From Brevibacillus migulae (GTDB lineage: Bacteria; Bacillota; Bacilli; Brevibacillales; Brevibacillaceae), in contig NZ_SDKD01000009.1 of NCBI RefSeq assembly GCF_004521915.1, positions 62,001 through 126,000 of the forward strand: a stretch of 64,000 bases of DNA. Direction: 5' to 3'. Below the pieces are notes generated by a model, which worked only from the letters and a program-made list of their open reading frames with translations, searched no databases and had not been told where the DNA came from. This document shows, one piece after another, positions 11,501 through 20,047 of this stretch. The position numbers and the translations under genes were made by a program. How positions within the stretch are numbered: the stretch's first letter is position 1; every line of letters begins with the position of its first letter.

Positions 11501-12087
11501 CGGTCTACCCACTCTTCGCCCGCCGCCGCTTTAAACTCACGCTTAAAGTCCTCGTACACGCCTTCTTTTGACAGGTACTTCTCCATCTCAGCAACGCCTG
11601 GGATGTCTCCATAGAATCCACGGTGTTCATAAAACACCTTCATGAATACACGAAGGATCGCATCCTCTTTAGACTTATTATCCAAGGGACTTTTCGAGTC
11701 TATATTGAAGAGAATGACTTCAGTTTCAACATTAGAAGCCCGTTTCATATTTGCCAGGACGATCGGATCCTGGATCTTATCCGTAAAGAAATCAACCGCC
11801 TTTTTATCCTTCACCTTCTTGTTTTCCAACAGATAGGCAAGAATCTTCAAGAAGTGCGATTTACCCGATCCGAAGAATCCTGAGATCCACACACCCATTT
11901 TATCGGTAGCACCGTTAATACCCTGCTGATAGTTTTCATAGAACTTGGACATGTGCTTATGTAATTCTCTGGTTACGACATACTCATCAATTTCCTGGTA
12001 GATGTTTTCCTCATCGGTCTGGGCGACCTTAATTACGCCTTTAATATTTCTTTCGATGTCCTTCTGAAACATATCTTTAATTAGCAC
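8533..12087 (-). CDS. brxC: BrxC, BREX P-loop ATPase
   Basis: A large ATPase (about 1184 residues from this start) of the BrxC/PglY type, essential in type 1 BREX. Walker A is GFFGSGKSH (about residue 68-76) and Walker B is LIFLVDEIGQYIG. The middle and C-terminal parts are long helical regions. I prefer a GTG start at 12087, giving VLIKDMFQKDIER, because GAGGGGG sits 8 bases upstream and BrxC proteins typically begin with a similar I-x-D-x-F-x-K-D-I stretch. The longer frame begins with TTG at 12114 inside the end of brxB and lacks a good ribosome site. Confidence 0.93.
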   Translation of the reverse strand: MLIKDMFQKDIERNIKGVIKVAQTDEENIYQEIDEYVVTRELHKHMSKFYENYQQGINGATDKMGVWISGFFGSGKSHFLKILAYLLENKKVKDKKAVDFFTDKIQDPIVLANMKRASNVETEVILFNIDSKSPLDNKSKEDAILRVFMKVFYEHRGFYGDIPGVAEMEKYLSKEGVYEDFKREFKAAAGEEWVDRRNTFYFDADYVIEALTKVTSMSVESARNWFENGVNNYEISIEKFAKDVKEYVDQKGDKFHLIFLVDEIGQYIGDSRQLMLNLQTVAEDLGTHCQGKVWIMVTSQESIDSIVKVKGDDFSRIQGRFDTRLSLSSISVDEVIKKRILLKKEHATDMLKLLYHEKSAILKNLISFKDSTADLRGFEDEREFADVYPFLPYQFKLLQNVFEQVRKHGSSGKHLSEGERSMLSAFKEAGLRFKNTNEGTLIPFYAFYDTIKEFLTPSIVRVIEGAYENPALKDDEFNVDLLKVLFMIKYIKELPANIENIATLMVISIDEDKLALKEKIQASLRKLIAQTLIQKNGEFYIFLTDDEQDINREIKAMKIEEDVVKRELATYIFQELYDDKRFRYSQQYQFSYNQKMDEKNYWNQTSSIGINILSPLSDHYAKSEQELMLMSSGNGEMILKLGGNEAYIEEMEEVLKIEEYRKKKNATQLPESIQNILNNKQAEVRERRRRVKDMLEEAIKGGVFFINGDKVDIKGASVKEKINTAFHSLVENVYTKLGLVKSFLDSEKDLVSLLRNKADQITIDGSKQNDNELAVKEVFEFISLQDSIQKQVRIKILLDRFSDKPYGWKPLDIAGLIAELMKEQRIRIRFNAEYLEPEDGNMVNVLTKANEADKAIVTKRVKVDESLLKIAKNICKEVFNKTDVADDEDGLIKDVRDLMDKQVTEITNLKKRYEGRKYPGKSLLDKGLEYFNEFTKGLDNVSFFTKLRDLEDNLLDWDEDVAYVRSFFENQKEIFDKGLLAYDKYKDNNVYLIGEETEKYAANLQEILTEVQPYKKVKEIPELVNKIDEAIQKVLEDKKTAAKNAIKLDVDHLELRSNHEGVSEAIKNQIQTFYKNLFQSIDGFTDIFKVDATVTQSYSFKENMDIKIGREINEWNNRTQPVAIDGGSSHGVETVIVQKEKVKISSLLADKTLKTEEDVDKLLHSLSVRLKQMIKNNKQIEIIE

Positions 12088-12106
12088 AACCGTTTCCCCC
12101 TCTTGG

Positions 12107-12673
12107 TTAGTCAACTAATCGGAATGCTCTATAATAGTTATCGTCTTTGAAACGATCAAACAAGCGAAGAGATAACCCGTCATATTTGCCTGGAAAGAAC
12201 ATAATGACTGGAATTTTATCGAGCACCTCTTGCAAATTGTTCAGGATATTATGGGAGCGTACAAAGGGATACACTTTCCCTACTCCAGTAATGAAAACCA
12301 CATTATGATCCTGCATCTGTTCCTTAATCTTTTGTAGGAAGATATCGGGCTTTGCAAAATTAGTCATTGCCTTAAAAAGAGCATCCTTCCCCTGCTTTTC
12401 CTCCATTTGAAAGATCCGCTCGAAAATCCGCTTATCCTTTGCAATCTCGATGAGCATCTTGTACAGGTCAAACTCGATAATCTTACGGTTTGATCCTTCG
12501 TGGCTGAATTCTTTCTTGATATGTATGATGTAGTCCCGAACAACTAACTCATGTTCAGGCTCGTAATCAAATACATAAAAACTGATCTCGTTACCAAGAC
12601 CTCTGCCCTGTATAAATTTCTCTTCTTTTATCTTGGGTATGACCTTATCGAGTCTCTTTCGCAAATTTGCCAT
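12107..12673 (-). CDS. brxB: BrxB (DUF1788) BREX protein
   Basis: A 188-residue protein matching the BrxB/DUF1788 family in size, order and sequence character: an N-terminal LRKRLDKVIPKI helix and a C-terminal segment with VVFITGVGKVYPFVRSH and MFFPGKYDG. Its molecular role in BREX is not established. The ATG at 12673 has GAGAGGA upstream; an alternative ATGA start at 12688 overlaps the brxA stop. Either way it is translationally linked to brxA. Confidence 0.9.
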   Translation of the reverse strand: MANLRKRLDKVIPKIKEEKFIQGRGLGNEISFYVFDYEPEHELVVRDYIIHIKKEFSHEGSNRKIIEFDLYKMLIEIAKDKRIFERIFQMEEKQGKDALFKAMTNFAKPDIFLQKIKEQMQDHNVVFITGVGKVYPFVRSHNILNNLQEVLDKIPVIMFFPGKYDGLSLRLFDRFKDDNYYRAFRLVD

Positions 12674-12684
12674 GCCGTATCCTC

Positions 12685-13281
12685 TCATGCACCCATTGCC
12701 TTTACATAAGCAATGTCGCCAATGTTAATAAAGTGCCTCTTCAATTGTTCATCCATTAGCAGCCGATTTAGTTCCCCTGTTTTCTTATCCTTCAAAATAC
12801 CTGATTCAAGTAAGATACGTTGTATCACGTTTTTAAGTTTTTGCACGGTTTGTTCTGTCCATCCAGCCACCCCAGAATCTTGCTCGGCTTTAGAGGTAAA
12901 GTAGAGATTGAGGTCTTTCTTCTCCAATAAATAATCATTCGATTCAAGCTTTTCCCGAATGACCTCGTTCATAAATTCAAAAAAGAGCCTGTCAGTCTTC
13001 ATGATGGCATAGAGGTTGATTATTTTACCCGTCTCCAGAGATTCATCCAACACCATTTTTCTCAGAGTATCATCCAATACAGCTACTCTTCTTAATACCG
13101 AAGGCATACTTCGTTTCAAACTCGCTTTTACCTGGTATTGGAAAAGGTTCTCCACAAGGACTTTCTCCCTAATTTCCTGTTCATCATATCCCTGTAACTT
13201 AAGACTTACCACCTGTTTGAATTCATAAAACATGAAAGAAGCTCCTGTTAAAGTCGCACTATAATCTAATTCTTGAGACAT
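12685..13281 (-). CDS. brxA: BrxA (DUF1819) BREX protein
   Basis: A 198-residue protein with the features of BrxA/DUF1819: the early YSATLTGASFMFYEF stretch and the C-terminal DEQLKRHFINIGDIAYVKAM. BrxA of other species is a small DNA-binding helical protein; here it opens the canonical BREX series. An AAGGGAGCTG ribosome site precedes the ATG. It starts 17 bases after the small upstream gene. Confidence 0.92.
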   Translation of the reverse strand: MSQELDYSATLTGASFMFYEFKQVVSLKLQGYDEQEIREKVLVENLFQYQVKASLKRSMPSVLRRVAVLDDTLRKMVLDESLETGKIINLYAIMKTDRLFFEFMNEVIREKLESNDYLLEKKDLNLYFTSKAEQDSGVAGWTEQTVQKLKNVIQRILLESGILKDKKTGELNRLLMDEQLKRHFINIGDIAYVKAMGA

Positions 13282-13298
13282 GGTTCAGCTCCCTTCTT

Positions 13299-13574
13299 TC
13301 ATACCGCGAAATGTTCACCTTGTAGTTGTCCGTTCATATGTAGAATTCTTCCAATAACCTCAAGCCTTCTCTTTCCGCACTGTTGCTTGAGGATCGTAGT
13401 AAATTCATTATGCTTTAGGATTTTTTTTGTATTGTTGGTGTAGACCTCTAAAACATTTTTAATTAAATCCTCTTCGCTCAAGTCATTTTCCCAGTACGCA
13501 TCAACTATACTGTTCAAAACAGCGGCAAGTTCCCTCTGTGTTTTATAAAAGAGTTTTATTTCCAATTCAACCAC
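13299..13574 (-). CDS. Small conserved protein heading the BREX operon
   Basis: A 91-residue soluble protein directly upstream of brxA. The sequence (KLFYKTQRELAAVLN near the start, KQQCGKRRLEVIGRIL near the end) recalls a small family found in Bacillota next to BREX genes (I believe TIGR04540), but I recall this only by pattern. It is predicted to be mostly helical. Start choice is open: GTG at 13574, or TTG at 13565, which is better spaced from GAGGTGG. Position suggests a regulator or accessory factor; no function is shown by the sequence. Confidence 0.72.
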   Translation of the reverse strand: MVELEIKLFYKTQRELAAVLNSIVDAYWENDLSEEDLIKNVLEVYTNNTKKILKHNEFTTILKQQCGKRRLEVIGRILHMNGQLQGEHFAV

Positions 13575-13780
13575 CTCAAACCACTTTATTCATTTATACT
13601 ATTTTCTTATTTTATTCTTACTTTTTTACTTATGCAAGTCTCCTGTTTTCCTTCTAAATTTTAAGTGCTATTGAGAAAAACGGTACAGTATGAGTTTTCT
13701 CTGGAACATTGTGACTTACGAATTATTCTGCCTTTGAAAATAGTAAAAGGCGAGTCTCCGCCCTTTATATGCCTCGATCA

Positions 13781-13930
13781 TTAAATTGCTTCCTTGAACT
13801 CGTCCACCATTTCAGATAAGGTGTACAAATCTTTTACCTTGCTTTGTGGACTCAAGGTAAATTTTCACTTTGAAATCGTTAATTTTAACAAGTAATTCTT
13901 TTTCCTTTTTAGTAAGGGCTTGGCCATTTA
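13781..13930 (-). pseudogene. Frameshifted gene relic
   Basis: On the minus strand one frame reads NGQALTKKEKELLVKINDF, and the neighbouring frame then reads GKVKDLYTLSEMVDEFKEAI to a stop at 13781. Joining them needs one frameshift, and no start is evident. The composition is protein-like and different from surrounding noise. The family is not recognised. The hairpin at 13749-13762 would fit as its terminator. Confidence 0.3.
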
Positions 13931-14131
13931 TCTAACCAATAACTGTTGTAAAAACAAATTTTGAAATCCCTACTATGTCAAAGTCAAAAAAAGTCAAAAA
14001 AGCCGAGGAAAAACTGGAATGGACCCCTGAATTTCGCTTAGCTCTTAAGATGACCTTTTTAGGCTTTAATTCGACTATTTAGGCTTTGAGATGACTTTAA
14101 TTGCTATTTACACCATTCCAAACTAACAGTG

Positions 14132-14155
14132 AACAACACTCCACATGCCCCGTAT
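14132..14155 (-). other. att-like direct repeat, inner copy
   Basis: CCACATGCCCCGTAT (14141-14155) repeats exactly in the same orientation at 17471-17485, inside the 3' end of rlmCD. The flanking AACAAC is shared too (14132-14137 and 17456-17461). Read on the minus strand this copy gives NTGHVECCSLLV, a shadow of the rlmCD C terminus ([12 protein letters not shown]), as expected where an island carries a replacement gene end. Confidence 0.55.
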
Positions 14156-14294
14156 TGTGGAGGCAGTAATTTAAAATAAATTTTTTTACGGAACTATATC
14201 GTTCTGCGGGTTACTATAATCTAAATTTATCCTAGTTCATCGCATGACATTGTAAATAACTTTAAAGTGTGGTCAAAGATGTGGTCAAGTAATT

Positions 14295-15473
14295 TTAATT
14301 ACATCTTGTTTCATTGTCTTCTTTAAATTGCACGTTTACATCCAAATTTTTTAATATCACTATTTCCCATTTTGTATTGGAGATATAAAATACACCATCC
14401 TTATAAGTAACAAGTTCACCACAAATGCTCTTTGTACCGTTACTGTATTCAATAACTTGTATTGCTCTTCCAGGGATCATAGAACGCATAATCTTACCTG
14501 TTATGTAAGATGTATATGGAATTATTGTGGTTATTGCAAAAATTAACATAATTAGCATAACTGGAAAAGTAACTCTCCAGTTAACCTTATCGCTAGTAGT
14601 ATCTACAATCTCTACAACATTTCTTTGCAATTTTCTTTTCAACAAACTGTACAAATGTACCAGAGTTTGCTTTACCCTTTCAAATATACCGCTAAAGATA
14701 ATTGCTATGATAAGAGATAAAAAAATACTAATATTTATATTCAATCCAATTAATTTACGTGAAATTAATAATAGAATTACAGCAATGTATGGATAATATA
14801 TCAAAAAATTGCTTTTGTTATATCTCGCCAAAATTACTCCTATTGGAAAACAAATAAATAATAATATTGTACCCTGAACATCAATTGGAATTCCTGAATA
14901 TTGACCGATTAGTAATAAAATAATTAAGGCATATAACAACCCGCTAATTCCTGCACTTGGTCTTTTTGAAGACTTTATCACCCAAATCGAAAATACTAAA
15001 AAGTAGAAGAAAATAACCCAAAAAAAGATTCCCATTTCAATTATTTGAGCAAGATTATTCTTAAACTCTCCAAAGAAAATAATCGATATTGATATATGCG
15101 CAACAAATATGATTACGCATACGGCCATGATTTTTTGAAGAGTAGTCTTCCACGTTTTAACATGGTTTGATGGTTTGACTATATAAAATATTAAAGAAAC
15201 TAAAAAACTGTATAATAAAAGAACAAAAACACCCATTACTGTAACTGTATAAAAATTAAAAGGGACCGCTGCTATTATTAATTCTAGGATAGACGTAGGG
15301 ACATCTTGATCTTTTCCAAAATAAAAACCATATAAAAACGAATAACCTAGCATGTATATAAAAAAGCCTAGTAAAGTTAAAAATGAAGCTAACAGTGAGA
15401 AAATACTGGCCTTATTGCTAAATAATTTTGTACTAGTAATTAACTGTTTAACATCCTGGCTTTCAATTTTCAC
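14295..15473 (-). CDS. Multi-spanning membrane protein of unknown function
   Basis: A 392-residue protein with roughly ten hydrophobic helices spread over its length, one charged cytoplasmic-like loop near residues 265-300 (ERVKQTLVHLYSLLKRK), and a short soluble C-terminal tail. I recognise no family. It is strongly A+T-rich and stands alone between the two direct-repeat copies, so it is probably cargo of a small island. Toxin immunity, phage defence or transport are all possible; the sequence does not decide. Confidence 0.7.
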   Translation of the reverse strand: MKIESQDVKQLITSTKLFSNKASIFSLLASFLTLLGFFIYMLGYSFLYGFYFGKDQDVPTSILELIIAAVPFNFYTVTVMGVFVLLLYSFLVSLIFYIVKPSNHVKTWKTTLQKIMAVCVIIFVAHISISIIFFGEFKNNLAQIIEMGIFFWVIFFYFLVFSIWVIKSSKRPSAGISGLLYALIILLLIGQYSGIPIDVQGTILLFICFPIGVILARYNKSNFLIYYPYIAVILLLISRKLIGLNINISIFLSLIIAIIFSGIFERVKQTLVHLYSLLKRKLQRNVVEIVDTTSDKVNWRVTFPVMLIMLIFAITTIIPYTSYITGKIMRSMIPGRAIQVIEYSNGTKSICGELVTYKDGVFYISNTKWEIVILKNLDVNVQFKEDNETRCN

Positions 15474-15610
15474 AAATATCTCTCCAATAAACTAAAATTC
15501 TATCTTATTGTTCTAATATTCGTCCAAAATGTACCAGTTCCTACTCGAAGCAAAGAATATGGTGACGACAGAAGAGTAACTATTAATGATAAATAAAAAG
15601 GGTAGCAGGC

Positions 15611-16895
15611 ACTGGTGGTCATAGCCCCGTCAAGTGGACAGTAAAAAAAGAAGTTTAACTTATGCGGCGATCCGCTTCACGGTATTCAACCGGGGAGCGG
15701 ATCGCCGAGTTTTTTCTGGAATCGTTCATTGTTGTAGTAATCGATATATTCCGCAATCATTTTCTGTGCTTCTGCCTCTGTATTAGGCTTTTCAAGGTAT
15801 AGCTTCTCCGTTTTTAGATGCGAAAAGAACGATTCAATACAGGCATTATCAAAGCAATTTCCTCTTTGGGAATGACTTCCGATGAGTTCTTTCTCTTCTA
15901 ATAATTCCCTATATCTTCTGGTTGTATATTGAAAGCCTTGATCTGAGTGAAGAATGGCACCTTTGGCTTTCAGATGTCCTACCGTATTTAGAACGAGTTG
16001 CAGATCGTTGCGGGAGGACATCTCCCAAGCTACGACCTCATTGTTGCAAAGGTCTAATATCACCGACAAATAGGCGAAATCATGTGCAACTCGTACATAG
16101 GTAATGTCCGTTACAAATTTCTTCAAGATAGTATTTGCTGTGAATCCTCGATTGAAAACATTCGAAAAGACAACAGATGGTCTCCGTCCTGCAAAGGGAC
16201 GTTTCTGCCGAATCACCGAGCGAATTCCCAACTCTCGTATGAGCTTACGTACTTTTTTGTGGTTTACTCGGAGTCCTTCTTTACTAAGGGCTGTTCGCAT
16301 ACGTATATACCCGAAATAAGGTCGAAGTCGATGGATGCCAAGGATATGCCCCTTCAGAAGAGTATCTTTCTCCATGCGGGCTTCACGTGGTCCCAAGGAA
16401 GCTCTCCTGTGGAATCCAGCCCGTGATACCTCCGCAATCTTGCATAACATTACAATGAGATATGTCTGACTCATTTTTTCGATGGTCCTAAACCGGGCTT
16501 GCTTATCCAACTTCCCTCCCCATTGTAGATTCGGATTGAGCTTTTTTAGGTATTCCACCTGTGCTTTCAAATAAGCTTTTTCTTCTTCCACGCTACTGAA
16601 ATGCTTCTTGTTCCAGCGTCCCCGATAATCCTCAAACGATTCTCCATTCCGGTACTTGCGAACCCAATTTACGATTTGTGCATCACTTTTTATACCGAGT
16701 TTTCTCGGATCATCGCATAGCTCCACTGTTCCTCGAGCCGTAAGCGAACAACTTCTTTCTTTGTTTCCTCACTATATTGAGTAAAAGCTTGTCCCTTCTT
16801 TGGTGGCATAAAAAAATCCCCTCCGGTCAACAGTAATGAGTCCATGATAGCATGAACTCTTTTTTTACTGTCTACCGTGAGGGGATAATACCAGT
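15611..16895 (-). mobile_element. IS3-family insertion sequence, decayed
   Basis: About 1.29 kb. Imperfect terminal inverted repeats are visible: the left end reads ACTGGTGGTCATAGCCCC and, inward, GTGGACAGTAAAAAA; the right end, read inward, is ACTGGTATTATCCCC and then GTAGACAGTAAAAAA. One transposase gene fills the element on the minus strand. It has inserted into the ART-like gene relic on its right. No clear target-site duplication is distinguishable from the shared end sequence. Confidence 0.8.
15655..16809 (-). pseudogene. IS3-family transposase, frameshifted
   Basis: The reading begins MPPKKGQAFTQYSEETKK at 16809, and the helix-turn-helix breaks near 16700, where restoring RE-KLGIKSDAQ needs one extra A in a run of four. 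The next frame (15686-16726) fuses the rest of OrfA with OrfB, whose rve integrase core keeps its acidic residues (FVTDITYV, LHSDQGFQY, ESFFSHLKTE). A further frameshift near 15690 swaps the expected C terminus SPVEYREA for a short PLPG end. Related IS elements keep orfA and orfB in separate frames. Very likely inactive. Confidence 0.8.
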
Positions 16896-17255
16896 TCGGC
16901 TTTGGTTTTCTTCCAGCTCTTGCCGCAAGTAGAAGTATAGTGGAAAGATGATTCCTCTTCAACTCATTAAAAAGTTCAGAGGTTTTCTGATCCTCTAGAT
17001 TAAACAATCTAGACTGCTCGACATTAATAAGTGCTTTGTAGATTGCAGGACTCGTTCTTCGTCCTTTTTTTGCTCTTTGTAGTTCCATGCATGGGCATGA
17101 TCTAAACCATTACCTACTGGGCTATCTTCAAAAAAGTATTTTCCATCTCCGTACCAATGAGTATCGCCAGTACTTTTATGATGTTTTTCGCTCTCACATG
17201 CATCATTTATTATTTCAAGTTCATTCCCATGATAACCAACATAAGTTAACATCAT
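16896..17255 (-). pseudogene. Relic of an ART-fold-like protein, frameshifted and cut by the IS
   Basis: The N-terminal frame starts MLTYVGYHGNELEI and contains HWYGDGKYFFEDS and HAHAWNYKEQ. This layout (YHG, then G-DG-YFFED) resembles N-terminal motifs of small ADP-ribosyltransferase/PARP-like proteins. A frameshift near 17080 moves the likely continuation (SPAIYKALINVEQSRLF) to another frame, and the IS end interrupts it at 16895. I see no recognisable C-terminal remainder on the other side of the IS. Assignment is by motif look only; it is certainly not functional as it stands. Confidence 0.45.
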
Positions 17256-17441
17256 CCAGAGAGTATCCTTATCAATTTGTTATCTCTTATCGAAACATTA
17301 TAATCAATCCCCTAAAATTAATCAAATGACCTTTTGGTCTTTATTACCAACGAATATATATGTGGGCAAAATGTGGTAAATTTTTGCACTGATGTAAGAC
17401 ATATAAAATGAAAACCCTTGATTTTCAAGGGTTTCATATAA

Positions 17442-18872
17442 TTATTTACGGTTTAACAACGCCACACTTTCCACATGCCCCGTATGCGGAAACATATCCA
17501 CCGGCTGCACTTCCTGCACCACATACTCCTCCTCCAACACCTTCAAATCCCGTGCCAGCGTAGAAGGATTACAAGACACATAAACCACACGCTTTGGCTT
17601 CATCTGCAGAATCGTCGTCAACAACGCCTCATCACAGCCTTTACGCGGCGGATCCACTACGATCACATCCGCCCGAATGCCTTTCTCCTTCCAGGCCGGA
17701 ATCACCACCTCAGCAGGCCCCACCTCAAAGGTCGCATTCTCAATCCCATTGAGCGCCGCATTCCGATTGGCATCCGCGATGGCCTCAGGCACGATCTCCA
17801 CACCATACACCCGCTTCGCCTTCTGCGCCAAAAAGAGCGAAATCGTCCCGATCCCGCAGTAGGCATCGATGACATTTTCCTCTCCGCTCAGCCCGGCGTA
17901 CTCGAGCGTCTTCTCATACAGCACCCGCGTCTGTTCCGGATTCACCTGATAAAACGACCTTGCCGAGATAGCAAACTTGATCGGCCCGATATAGTCATAA
18001 ATGACATCGTCGCCCCAGAGCGTTTTCGTCTCGTCGCCAAAAATGACATTCGTCTTCCGCTCGTTGATATTTTGCACGATGCTCTTCACCGCAGGCACCG
18101 CGAGGCGAATCGCTTCGATCAGCTGCTCCCGGCGTGGAATAAACGCTTCTGTGGTCACCAGCACGACCATGACGTCTCCCGTGCTGGCCCCTACCTTCGC
18201 CACCACATGACGCAGCAGCCCGGTATGATTGACCTCGTCATAGGCCGGGATTTCCAGCTTCGACGCAATCCGCTTGACGGCAAGCACCACTTCATCATTG
18301 GCTTCGTGCTGGATCAGACAGGCATTGATATCGATGATGTCATGAGAGCCTTCCGCATAAAAACCTGCGATCAGTCCGCCTTCGCGCTCGCCGATCGGCA
18401 CCTGCGCCTTGTTCCGATAGCGCCACGGGTTGTCCATGCCGAGCGTCGGATGGACCGGAATCGCTCCCTCTCCCTCCACCGGAAACCCGCCGATGCGGCG
18501 CAGATTGTCTTTGACGATCTGCTGCTTATGCAGGAGCTGCTGGGCATAGTCCAGATGCTGCAGGGAGCAGCCCCCGCACTGGTCAAAGACCGGACAGGGC
18601 GGTGCCACCCGGTTGGCGCTGGGCTGCAGGATTTCTTGCAAGTCGGCAAAGCCGAAATTTTTCTTCGCATGGACGACGCGGGCGCGGATCCGTTCTCCGG
18701 GCAATGCTTTTGGCACAAACAGCGTGTAGCCTTCGTGCCGTCCGACGCCTGCCCCTTCGTGGTTCAGCCCGGTCACCTCCAGCTCGACAACTTGTCCCAG
18801 CGATACGGGATATGTATGTTCACGTGCTGCTGCTTTCGGTGTAGCTCGTTTTTTCTTCGCTGTCTTTCCCAC
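17442..18872 (-). CDS. rlmCD: 23S rRNA (uracil-C5)-methyltransferase, RlmCD/TrmA family
   Basis: A 476-residue SAM enzyme that methylates C5 of uridines in 23S rRNA. A lysine-rich N terminus is followed by a TRAM domain (about residues 22-80) and a cysteine cluster [10 protein letters not shown] typical of the [4Fe-4S] site. The SAM motif [13 protein letters not shown] and the catalytic-cysteine motif [14 protein letters not shown] are present, with [11 protein letters not shown] between them. The start is GTG at 18872 with AAGGAG 10 bases upstream; the nearby ATG is in another frame. The gene is intact although its 3' end carries the att-like repeat. Specificity for one or two positions (RlmD versus RlmCD) cannot be told here. 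Confidence 0.93.
   Translation of the reverse strand: MGKTAKKKRATPKAAAREHTYPVSLGQVVELEVTGLNHEGAGVGRHEGYTLFVPKALPGERIRARVVHAKKNFGFADLQEILQPSANRVAPPCPVFDQCGGCSLQHLDYAQQLLHKQQIVKDNLRRIGGFPVEGEGAIPVHPTLGMDNPWRYRNKAQVPIGEREGGLIAGFYAEGSHDIIDINACLIQHEANDEVVLAVKRIASKLEIPAYDEVNHTGLLRHVVAKVGASTGDVMVVLVTTEAFIPRREQLIEAIRLAVPAVKSIVQNINERKTNVIFGDETKTLWGDDVIYDYIGPIKFAISARSFYQVNPEQTRVLYEKTLEYAGLSGEENVIDAYCGIGTISLFLAQKAKRVYGVEIVPEAIADANRNAALNGIENATFEVGPAEVVIPAWKEKGIRADVIVVDPPRKGCDEALLTTILQMKPKRVVYVSCNPSTLARDLKVLEEEYVVQEVQPVDMFPHTGHVESVALLNRK
17456..17485 (-). other. att-like direct repeat, copy in the rlmCD 3' end
   Basis: This copy encodes part of the last residues of the methyltransferase ([11 protein letters not shown]). 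It is followed by non-homologous island sequence to the left. The 3' ends of rumA/rlmD-type genes are known integration sites for integrative elements in Bacillota, which supports reading the pair as attachment sites. No integrase gene is visible in the window. Confidence 0.5.
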
Positions 18873-19009
18873 TCCATCGATTCTCCTTACCTCTTATCTT
18901 TTTAGAAAAAACTTGGCTGCGCCAAGTCTTTGGCAACGTCTAGATTTCACAAAAACAACAGGCCTAACCTGAGGAAACCCCAGGGGTGCAAGCCTTCGCT
19001 CACATGCCC

Positions 19010-19945
19010 CTAGGGTACGAACACCTCGATATGTCCCGGCAGCGCCCAGCACTCACAGGGCAGTTGTCCGCCCAGTTCTCCATCCAGATTAAGCTGAACT
19101 GTCTCATCTCCAAGCGAGACGGCCTTCAGATAATCTGTCTGAAAATGGAGGATATGCGGATCACGCAGATGCTCCCCACGTATGGTGAGCGTGGCCAAAC
19201 GAATGATTTCCGGTAGGCTTGCCTTCTTTACGACGATGCAATCCAGCTTGCCATCGCTGATATCTGCACCCGGCGCAAGCTTGTCGAAGCCCCCGACAGA
19301 ATGGCTGTTGGCGATCAGGAACAGCATGATCTCGTCATCGATCACGACCCCTCGCTTCGTCTCGAGACGCATGCGTGTGGGGCGCAGCGAAGGCAGCTTT
19401 TCCAGACCTTTCATATAATAGGCGAGCTGTCCGATCAGGGTCTTCAGTTTGCTTGGCACTTCGTAGGTGAGTTCGGTCAACGAGCCTCCGCCCGCAATAT
19501 TCATGAAATAACGATCATTGATCCGGCCCAGGTCGACCTTTTTCGTCTGGCCTTTGGAGATGATCCGGCAAGCCCTTTCCACCGATCGGGGCACGCCGAT
19601 TGCCCGGGCAAAATCGTTGCTCGTGCCGCAAGGAATAATGCCGAGGGCCGGGCGCGCTTTTTTCTCAGCCATGCCATTGACCACTTCGTAGATCGTGCCA
19701 TCTCCGCCAGCCGCGATGATGACATCGTATCCACGGGCCACAGCACGCTCTGCTTCCTCGGTCGCGTCATGTTCGCCTCTCGTCGCGAAGGTGGATGTCT
19801 CGTATCCAGCCTCTTCAAGCAGGTTCAAGATGTCTGGGAGGCGGCGGCGGATGATTTCACGTCCTGAGCTTGGATTATAGATGAGCCGCGCTCTTTTCAC
19901 TTCCTGTCCCTTCTTCCGTGTTAAACCTTTAATCTTTTTACTCAT
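19010..19945 (-). CDS. dagK: Diacylglycerol kinase family lipid kinase
   Basis: A 311-residue DAGK-catalytic-domain protein, the soluble type that returns diacylglycerol to phosphatidic acid in Gram-positive bacteria. The nucleotide motif GGDGTIYEVVNG sits near residue 75, followed by GIIPCGTSNDFARAIG. The C-terminal half has the beta-rich fold of the YegS/DgkB group. It lies upstream of rlmCD on the same strand, a pairing common in Bacillales, with about 135 bases between them. Lipid kinase versus undecaprenol or sphingoid-type substrate cannot be settled from the sequence. Confidence 0.88.
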   Translation of the reverse strand: MSKKIKGLTRKKGQEVKRARLIYNPSSGREIIRRRLPDILNLLEEAGYETSTFATRGEHDATEEAERAVARGYDVIIAAGGDGTIYEVVNGMAEKKARPALGIIPCGTSNDFARAIGVPRSVERACRIISKGQTKKVDLGRINDRYFMNIAGGGSLTELTYEVPSKLKTLIGQLAYYMKGLEKLPSLRPTRMRLETKRGVVIDDEIMLFLIANSHSVGGFDKLAPGADISDGKLDCIVVKKASLPEIIRLATLTIRGEHLRDPHILHFQTDYLKAVSLGDETVQLNLDGELGGQLPCECWALPGHIEVFVP

Positions 19946-20047
19946 CTCATCATATCCTGTATAGCCAATTTTGGGAATCGCTATGCTGCACGTTACATGG
20001 TAAGATATACAAAAAGGGCACTTTTTGTGTCAATGGAGGATAATCGG

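Larger units (their letters stand above)
13575..14294. other. A+T-rich gene-poor stretch upstream of BREX
   Basis: Very A+T-rich sequence that should hold the BREX promoter on the minus strand (a TATAAA lies near 13600 without a convincing -35). A small hairpin with GGCG/CGCC arms at 13749-13762 followed by T on the minus strand may be an old terminator. The stretch also holds a gene relic (13781-13930) and one copy of the direct repeat (14132-14155). I see no intact gene. Confidence 0.6.

Noticed and set aside
16690..17088. A 132-residue minus-strand frame taken as one protein.
   Set aside because: It joins part of the ART-like relic, the IS end and the start of the transposase; it is an accident of the insertion.
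17475..18905. A 476-residue plus-strand frame opposite rlmCD.
   Set aside because: Antisense shadow in G+C-rich sequence; its composition (very rich in His, Arg, Leu) is not protein-like and the minus-strand gene is unmistakable.
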